A stretch of 64,000 bases of DNA from contig CM048849.1 of NCBI GenBank assembly GCA_026545225.1, forward strand, positions 44,478,336 through 44,542,335. The letters are read 5' to 3'. Shown here one piece after another: positions 56,060-64,000 of this stretch (its first letter is position 1; each line of letters starts with the position of its first letter). Made by a program: the position numbers and the translations under genes. Source of the DNA: Cornus controversa (taxonomy: Eukaryota > Streptophyta > Magnoliopsida > Cornales > Cornaceae). The notes under the pieces are model-generated. The model made no database searches. It had not been told where the DNA came from and worked only from the letters and a program-made list of their open reading frames with translations.

Positions 56060-58060
56060 TTACTTTATCGTGTCTTTTTTTTTTTTGGAAAATAAGTGTA
56101 TTTAATTACACAAATAAGTGTATTGAATTATGAATAAAGAATTATGTTTTTTGAATGTAATGAATTGAAAACAGGAATTGAGTGCATGTGTTTAAAAACC
56201 TATACGTAACCATAAACACAAAGAACACATATGGTTTTTATTTGCACCGATGATTGTTTCAGTTTTCTTTTTGGCTCAAACCAACTATATTTGTTCTTCT
56301 TCTTCTTTGTCTTCTTTCCCTGTTTGGTACAGTTCTCCAACTTTAGGACTCTTTTAGTTTTCATGTGTGATCAAATGAGCTATGTTGTCTTGCACAAGAA
56401 ATACACACTGGCCTGATTGGAAAAAAGAGCATGTTAAGTAATACCATAGCTTCTTTTATCAGCCAGAGTCCAGTTCCAATGGCTATTATACAATACATTG
56501 TTATTCAAGCTTAAAAATATTTTTTAAATTGGCCAGAGAAAGAATCAATAAAATTGGAAAACAGGTCATGGAGGGATGAGAATCACAATTACAAAGTTTG
56601 TATAACCTATTGTATGTTGGAACAAAATTTTTTCTTGAGGTGCGGTGGCGGTATCGGATACTCGAATACTGTTAAGACATGTGTCAGATATGATTAGAAG
56701 TATCCTGAATTTTGAATATTTGATTTTCTAATTAGACACGGCATGAATCTTGCAATGATACGTTTTGGACACTTCCACGACATGGTGGGACTTTTTTTAA
56801 TAATTTTTGTTCAAAAAAATGAAATTTAATGCAATTTAGAATATATTATGGGTTAATTAGAAATATAATATAAAATTTAAGAAAATAAAAAAAACAAACA
56901 TTTGGCTCAACACTTCAAATTAGTGTTTCATTTATGATTATACGGATAAAATGATTAAAGGTTATTATATATATATATATAATAATATATTATATTATTA
57001 TTTTTTTGCCTATTCATGCCGTATTGGTATCTTATTTTTTTTTTTAATTTTAAAATTGACATATCGTGATTTCTGTGTCATGTTGTATCTGTATCCCGTG
57101 TCCTTCTTCATACTTCCTAGATTAAAACAATGTAATGTTGCGTATGTTTTATAGATGACAAAAGTATTTTTTTTTTTTGATGAAAACAATTTTTGAAAAC
57201 TATAAAATATATAAGATTTTTATGAATTAAGATAAGTGAAAAACTGTAAATCAATCGAAATTTTGAACTGTTTTTTGTTGTTCTAATTTCATAATAGGAA
57301 ATTATTTCACAAAATTAAAACAAAGAGACCCTTAGCTTTTAACTATCATTATCTATTGTCTATTATTATTATTTTTAACCATATTATCTAGTATTGGCTA
57401 CTTGTGTTTCGCATTGTTTAGTCCGTCAAGTTTTTCCTTTAAAAAGATTTTTCTTTCAAACTATAATCACTCATGGGGGCTTTTTCATATTTGTCTTCAA
57501 CACGTCTTACTGATGGGTGATGTCTGTTCTCTTTTGAATGTGAAAGGCAGGAAGTTGAAGGTACAGAGTCAAAATTATTTGAGCGCGGCAGACCTTCAAC
57601 AATAATACGATAAAAGTTTGAGCAAATTGCAAAAAACTTCTTGACTATTCGAAATTGACACAAAACTCCTTGATAGATAATTTGTCCTAAAATTTTTGAA
57701 CTATTATTGTTCCAACTTTGAGACCAAAATCAACATCAGGTAATGATATTATAATAACAAAAAGTTGTATAAGCCCTCTTGAACTATTAGTTTTTTACAC
57801 AAAATTAACTCCTTGATAGAAATTTAAGAAAATTGAAATGATTTTTATTTTAGCTTTTATTTTTGTTTTAAATTTAAGAAACGTTAAGAATTTTAGTGAC
57901 TAATTCCCAATTTAAAGAATTATTGGTGGCTGAATTAAAAATGATTATTGGTGTCTGATTTTCAATCAAAAGATCAGTTTTAGGTCTAGAACCCTAACAC
58001 ATAGAGAGAGAAAGAGAGTTTGGGACTTGTAATTTCCTATTTTCGGATAACAGTGTTTGT
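56060..58060. other. Intergenic spacer
   Basis: AT-rich with T-runs and an (AT)n at 56967-56982. A degenerate frame near 57520-57610 has no recognised family. No gene supported. Confidence 0.4.
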
Positions 58061-58086
58061 GGTAACACAAAAAATTGACAACAGAG

Positions 58087-58740
58087 ATGGTGAGAACAAA
58101 CACATTGCCAAACCTCCCCGAAGAGATCATCCTTGACATACTTTTGCGAGTCCCTAACAAATCCCTCGTTCGATTTAGCTGCGCCTGCAAGTCGTGGCTC
58201 GCTCTATTTGCTATGCCTGGCTTCACCAAGATGCGTGGCAAGACTAGTCGTATTATTCTATCATATCTCCGGCATCAACCATCATTCTCAGTTGAATCTA
58301 TGGACTTCGAAGCTTTTGATAATAATATAGATAAGTTCAATCTTCCGTTGATCCGAGATCAGTATAATTTAGTGAATATTTTCGGCTCTTGTAGTGGCTT
58401 GCTATTGCGTATAGTCAGTTTCAATGGTAAAGATTTATTGATCTTATTCAACCCTACCACTAGGCAGTGCAAAGAGCTGCCACAAAGTGATCCTCGCGCA
58501 AATAACTTGAGATTTTTCTATGGGTTCGGTTATGATTCCTCCATTGATGACTACAAGGTAGTGAGAGATCATTCCCAGTACCATTCGCAAATTAGTAAAA
58601 TTGTATTCCAAGTCCAAGTCTATTCTTGAAGAACCAATTCTAGAAAAAGGATTCAAGATTTGCCAGACCTAGGATTATTTTTCCAAGAGATGGGCTACTT
58701 CTTAATGAATTTTTGCACCGGTTACGACATGGAAAAATGA
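58087..58740 (+). pseudogene. F-box gene, nonsense- and frameshift-broken
   Basis: It reads MVRTNTLPNLPEEIILDILL through RVPNKSLVRFSCACKSW. The paralogues' upstream ATG is TTG here (58075), so only an internal ATG remains. The associated domain continues with FGSCSGLLL, LFNPTTRQCKELP and YGFGYDSSIDDYKVVRD to VQVYS. A TGA at 58627 then replaces the glycine codon of the SGRSNSW-type motif. Homology runs on through RIQDLPD and, after a frameshift, to about 58735. The remaining 40% of the gene is absent, cut off by an unrelated AT-rich insertion. A truncated protein of 180 residues with an F-box is conceivable but unsupported. Confidence 0.88.
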
Positions 58741-58763
58741 TGCATTGAATATTCTACTATTTA

Positions 58764-58941
58764 ATTAAGTACACAATAAATAAACAACACTTAATTAAAA
58801 TAAATAGTATAGTTTATTTATTAGATAAACAACAATAACACTAATAAACAGAATTAAGTACGCAATAAATGAACAACACTCGATTAAAATAAATAGTACA
58901 GTTTATTTAATAAATAAACAACAATAACACTAATAAATAGA
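58764..58941. repeat. 89-bp tandem duplication
   Basis: attaagtac.caataaat and following, adjacent copies 58764-58852 and 58853-58941, differing at only a few bases. Confidence 0.95.
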
Positions 58942-59329
58942 ATCCGATTGTAGACGAGGCTCGAATTACACATTCGATCTCCTTAAGACAATTATCGTCC
59001 CCCAAAGGTGTTGAAGAAAACTTTGGCGACTGTCTTCCAGTATACAATGATCTTCCTCTCAATTGGTAGCAACACTTCAAATTAACTAAGCTTCTACGAA
59101 CCACGTATGTGTTAGTACTCTCTTGGAAGGAGATTTCAGATGTAAAGAGAAGAAGAAGTCGGAAAGCAAACCTTACAAATGAGGCTAAATGGCCTATTTA
59201 TGGACCACTAGGTGCTTTTTCAGTTTTCCCGAATAAGCATGGGACATATGGTTTCAGTTCAAGCATAACACTTAAATGCTTTTCACTACGAATCAACATT
59301 TAAGTGTTGTTCGTTACTTAAGAGATACT

Positions 59330-59432
59330 CTACCACCCATCTTATATCCCAATGTTAATATAACTCATGAAATCATAGACATTCTGCCACCTATATTATA
59401 TCCCAATGCTAACATAACTCATGCAATGATTA
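59330..59432. repeat. 54-bp period direct repeat
   Basis: ct.ccacc.at.ttatatccc and the following aactcatg segment are present at 59330 and 59384. It may be part of the LINE's 5' end or of the disrupted site. Confidence 0.85.
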
Positions 59433-59479
59433 TTTTTAGAGGAGGAGAAATTTGTAGAAGTACCTAACACTAAATCCCT

Positions 59480-62400
59480 CACTTCACATGTGGAGAACTC
59501 ACTTACAAAACAGAATGTGATTCCTGAACCTAAAGCTTCCACTGTTCCTTTTAAGAAGCCTGCTATTGGCTGTCATAATATGGATCCTGAATGCTCTACT
59601 CCCATTCCTTCTCTTGTAAAGCCTTCATTTGGTGGCCATAAAGTGGCTTTTGATTATTCTGTCCCTATTGTTGCATCTGAATAGAGAGTTGTTTCAAGTA
59701 AGGTTTCCTCTCACAACCATTTCTCCCCCCTAAATAACATCTCCCCTTATCCTGAACCAATAAGCCATTCCACTAACTCTAATGCCTCTGCCACTCAAAG
59801 GCTCTGTCTTTATCCTAAATCACCAAGCCATCCAACTCATCCTAAAGATTCTATCATTTAAACTTCACCAACAACAATTCACCCTCTTCCCATAGACATT
59901 CAATGCCCCTCAACAAACATCCAAAAACCACCTTATTCACATTGCAAAACCATTTTACCTCCACCAAATTCTAAAGTCACTACCCACACATTTTCTAACA
60001 ATGATAAGCTAATCATTGACCTTTCATCCATATCCCCCCCTACTTAGGGTCGACAATGAACAAATCTGTACTTCCTCCTCCTCTTTTCCTATTATGCAAA
60101 ACATGTTCCAGCCTTTTATGTTGCAGGATGAGTCTACTGAAGATGAGATTTCCTCTAATTTTTCTGATTCTCAAAGTACTAGCAGCACTTTTAGTAACAA
60201 GGTGCTTAGGGACATTAAAAAGGCCAACAAGAAGGGTCTTAGGAACAAAGTTAAGCTCAAGAATGCTCACCTAGGTGTTTTTGCACCTCTGAGGAGGATT
60301 TCCAGCCTCAAGAATCCCCTTCAACCATAATTGTCATGACTATCATTGCTGTTTGGAATATTAGAGGGCTGAACAAGCCCTCTAAGCAGTTTGAGATCAA
60401 AGATTTGATTGCTTCTCAGAAGCTTGATATTTTGTCCATCTTGGAAACCAGAGTTAATTGTTCTAATGTGGATGTCATTCACAAAGTCCTGGCTAAAAAT
60501 TGGTCTATTGCTTGCAACTACAGCCACTCTTACTTAGGAAAGATATGGATCTTGTGGAACCCATGCACTGTCCATCTTACTATTGTTGAGGTCCACTGTC
60601 AAGTTATTCACTGCCTTGTTACTATACTGAGTTCAGAATTTGAGTTTTTACTTTCTATTATTTATAGGGCTGAAGAGAGGAAATTGTTGTGGAGCAACAT
60701 CATCAACTAAGGTTTTTAGGTTTTTTCTTTACCTAGAACAATAAGAGTGCATGGGTAGACAACATCTCAAGGAAGTTGGACAAAGCCCTCATCAACAGTA
60801 CTTGGAATCTCTCTTTTCCAAGGTCTTTTTGCTCCTTTCTTCTTCCTGGTGTTTCTAATTACTCACATGCAATCATTAATCTTGGTGATCTTTCTTTTAA
60901 GAAGAAAATCCCCTTTAAATTCTTCAACTCTTGGAGTTCTTCCCCTGATTTTTTGCCTATTGTTTCTAATGTTTGGAAGAGTTTTTTCAGAGGTATTGCT
61001 ATGTTTCAAGTGGTGTAAAAGCTGAATTTTTTGAAGTAGCCTTTGAAATCATTATGTTTTCAATCCATGGGAGACATTTCTTTTAAAATCAATGTTATAA
61101 AGCTAGAGTTATTCAATTGCCAAGCTTCTCTTAATGCTCACCCTACAGACCTGGATTTGAGAACACATGAATCAACTTTCCTTAAGGAATTCTCTAGGCT
61201 CTCTGACTTAGAGGAAATGAATTGGAGGCAAAAATCAAGAATTAGATGGCCTAAAGAAGGGGATGAAAACACTGAATTTTCTTTAACTCATTCAACTTAT
61301 GAAGCAACTCCAATATAAGATTACTTAAATTGCCAATTCTGATGGAGTATCTCTAGATGATCCTACTGAAATCCAGGGAGAGGTAATATCTTACTTTGGT
61401 AACCTTTTGGGTTGTAATTATTTTCACTATCCTGGCAGAGCTTCCCTTCTTCCATTTATCACAAAAACCATTCCCTCCTTTTTATTTCCTGAGCTCTCAG
61501 CCATTCCATCTAATATGGAGATTCAGAAATATTTTTCTCTCTTGATTCTAAAATCACTAGGGCCTGATAGGTTTAATCATTTCTTCTTCAAAAAAGCCTG
61601 GGTATTATTGGCAGAGATGTTGTTAAGGCTATTAAAAAGTTCTTTTCCAATGGTAAATTGCTCAAAAATGCTAATTCTTCCTATATTACTTTTGTCCCAA
61701 AGGTCCCTAATGCTAGCTTTATGTCTAATTTTAGATATATTTCATGTAGTAATTCTATTTACAAATGTATTTCTAAAATCTTTGTTAATAGGTTTAGAAT
61801 TTCCCTCTCTTACATTATTAGTCCATCTTTGTCTACTTTCCTTCAAAGAAGGAATATTGATGATAATATCCTCTTATCTCAAGAGTTCCTCCAGGGGTAT
61901 CACTCACACTCTGTCCCTCCTAAATATGCTTTGAAGAATGACCTTAGAAAGGCTTTTGACTCTCTATGTTGGGAGTTCTTGACTAATGCTTTGATCTCTT
62001 TGGTTTCCCTCTTAATCACATCATATAGATCAAGGAATTCATCACTACCCCTTCCTATTCAATTTCTATTAATGGTGAATTTCATGAATTTTTTAAAGGT
62101 GCTAGGGAACTTAGACAAAAAGATCCTCTTTCCCCTTCCCTTTTTTTCCTGGCTATGGAGGTCTTCTCTCTCATATCACATCACACCATCCTGAATAATC
62201 CATCCTTTCATTTCCACTAGAGATGTAAGGAACTTATTATAAGTCATCTTAGTTTTGCTGACGACCTTTTGCTCCTCTGTCATGGTGACATCAACTTTGT
62301 TACTATCCTTAAGCAAACCTTAGATACATTTCCCTCCATTTTTGGTCTCTATGTCATCAACTTTAAAAAATTAGCATTCTTTTCTGGTATTAGACTATCT

Positions 62401-63910
62401 ACTGAGTTGGAAATTCTTTCTTTGCTTGGGTTTGAAAGGGGTTACTTACCTATTCGACATCTTGGTGTGCCTTTGATTATAAAAGGTCTAAAAGCTGTTG
62501 ACTGTCAAGCCTTGGTTGATAAAGTCTCTTCTAAAATTAATCATTAGACAGTTAAACCTATGCTGCTAGATTATAACTTATTAAATCTACTCTTTTAGGC
62601 ATTATTCTTTATTGGTCAAGGCTCTTCATCCTGCCAAAGAAGGTTATCAATAATATTAATTCTACTCTGAGGGCCTTCCTATGATCTTGGGTAGACCTCA
62701 ACCCTCATAAAGCTAAGATCAATTGGGTCCAGGTTTGCAATCCTAAAGAGGAAGGGGGACTGAGCATCCATAATATTGTCCTATAGAATAAGGCAGCCAT
62801 TCTTAAAAAGATTTGGAACCTTTTTAACAGGAAGAAGCAAAACATGTGGATTGATTGGATAGATTGCTATCTTTTAAAAGGAAAAAGCTTTTGGAAGATT
62901 AATTTACCTTAACAGGCCTCATGGATATGGAGGAAAATGTTGCAACTTCGACACATAGCAAGACCTTTGATCAAACATCATATTTGCAATGGTAACACCA
63001 CTATGTTCTGGTTTGACAACTGGTCAAGTCTCAGTCCCCTCGCCAATAGAGTAAGTTCATTATCCACCCATTTAATTACTCCTGGTGAATTTTTTAGAGT
63101 TAGTTCATTCATCTCAGAGGGGACCTGGTCTTTTCCTTCAACGCTGCTCAGACTTCTTCCTGAACTAAGAGTGACCCAAAATCTCCCCCCAATCTCTTCC
63201 AACAATGATTATTATGTCTTTTGGCTACTATCCTCAAACAAAATATTTTCATTATCCCATACTTTAAAAGCCATTTCTCCTGCATCACTTCTGGCATTTT
63301 GGACACATATTACTTGGTTTCGACCCCCCATCCCTAGCCATAACTTTATCTTGTGGTTAGCTATCCAAAATAGACTTCAAACTCTGGATAAAAAGACTTC
63401 ATTTTTTAAGAAATGTCCCAACTTTTGCTCCTTATGCTTTTCTACTGCGGAGTCGCATTCACACTTATTCATTGAATGTGAGTTTTTAGCATACATTTGG
63501 CAGGCTATCCAGCAGAATTTCCTGCAAGCTGGAATGAAGTCATCACATGGTCTTCTCATCATTGGAAATATGATCCAAAAAATTGTGTGTGTTTGGCTAT
63601 GTAAATTGAGTCTCGTAGCTTGTGGTTACTTCATCTAGAAAAAAAGAAATTCTCGACTAATGAACGACAAATCTTTTGATATGAAGCAGATTTTGAAGGT
63701 GATCACTGACACAATAAGATGCAAGCTCATGAGTACCAAGTGGAGATACAATAATGATATGAATCGTGTTATGTTAGAGTGGGGTTTGCCTATGATATGT
63801 ATAAAATCCAACGTTCCTCCCCAAGCAATTGAGATGAATGGTGCTCTGTTTCCATGATTTGATTCAGAGCAACAATAATCTTTTTTGTATAGGTTACTGA
63901 TTTGGGCTTG
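59480..63910 (+). mobile_element. L1-type LINE, near complete but decayed
   Basis: The layout is an ORF1-like Ser/Pro/Asn-rich region (59490-60330), the endonuclease, the reverse transcriptase and the zinc-binding C-terminal region, followed by more 3' sequence up to the window edge. No A-tail or target duplication is seen within the window. The 5' boundary is approximate. Confidence 0.85.
60336..63640 (+). pseudogene. L1 LINE ORF2, broken into at least six frames
   Basis: The endonuclease starts IIAVWNIRGLNKPSKQFEIK (60336) with SILETRV and GKIWILWNP. The RT follows from about 61,400 with LKSLGPDRFNHFFFKKAWV, NFRYISCSNSIYKCISKI, FLQGYHSHSVPPKYALKNDL then RKAFDSLCW, and SFADDLLLLCHGD (YADD-equivalent active site) near 62,255. 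Next come PIRHLGVPL (62450) and the zf-RVT domain with HNFILWLAIQNRLQTLDKK and CSLCFSTAESHSHLF (63337-63470). Multiple stops and frameshifts separate these pieces. Confidence 0.88.
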
Positions 63911-64000
63911 GTTTTGTTTACCATGGTCCAGGATAGGTTAAATGGTTTATTTTGGACTTTCTCAACTTTGACAGGAAATCTTTCTTGGGCTTATTTATGT
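63911..64000. other. Window edge
   Basis: Possibly the LINE 3' untranslated region. No terminus visible. Confidence 0.3.

Larger units (their letters stand above)
58741..59480. other. Spacer between broken F-box gene and LINE
   Basis: Contains an 89-bp tandem duplication and a 54-bp period repeat. No gene recognised. Confidence 0.5.

Noticed and set aside
57402-57605. 67-codon frame in the spacer
   Set aside because: No ATG context, domain or paralogue in the window, and composition equals the surrounding spacer.

Overview
The window is a stretch of AT-rich nuclear plant DNA, most likely from a eudicot. The evidence is a plastid-targeted 2-isopropylmalate synthase with many GT-AG introns, a family of plant F-box genes with an F-box-associated domain, and plant transposable elements of nearly every class (Ty1/copia, RTE and L1 LINEs, an Au-type SINE, and Stowaway, Tourist, hAT and CACTA-like DNA elements). 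The species cannot be named from the sequence. No rRNA gene, functional tRNA gene, CRISPR array or bacterial-style operon was seen.

Region 1 (about 0.5-28.5 kb, minus strand) is one 28-kb gene for 2-isopropylmalate synthase (IPMS), the first committed enzyme of leucine synthesis. All twelve coding exons can be placed, every junction is GT-AG, and they join into a 612-residue protein from only 1,839 coding bases. The rest is intron. Intron 1 holds an RTE LINE with a 20-bp target duplication and a nested Stowaway MITE, plus an Au-like SINE and a solo copia LTR. Intron 5 holds a Tourist-like MITE and an RTE fragment, intron 6 a TRIM-like fragment and a 31-bp tandem repeat, and intron 10 a 3'-truncated copia element. 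The last coding exon is duplicated in tandem. The nearer copy keeps its splice acceptor and reading frame but stops early, so two C-termini are possible.

Region 2 (28.6-38.4 kb) is intergenic and made mostly of DNA transposons: an 821-bp hAT-like element, a head-to-tail pair of 212-bp Tourist MITEs sharing one TTA, two related composites of nested elements, and a smaller MITE with an 8-bp target duplication.

Region 3 (38.4-58.8 kb) is an expanding and decaying F-box cluster on the plus strand. There are two intact single-exon F-box genes (38.5 and 46.1 kb), a nonsense-broken copy (58.1 kb), two fragments (47.5 and 55.0 kb), and a 27-codon deletion derivative at 40.7 kb that fuses an F-box gene's first codons to its last bases. 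A repeated flank (40.0 and 52.5 kb) points to segmental duplication. Between them lie L1 LINE pieces on both strands, a CACTA-like element, and one small gene at 55.7 kb with its own TATA box, coding for a secreted glycine- and proline-rich protein of 97 residues that I do not recognise.

Region 4 (59.5-64 kb) is a decayed but nearly complete L1-type LINE on the plus strand that runs close to the window edge. No undescribed multi-gene system was found. The strongest leads are the duplicated IPMS terminal exon, the in-frame F-box microgene, the small secreted protein, and the F-box gene with an asparagine run and a duplicated C-terminus.
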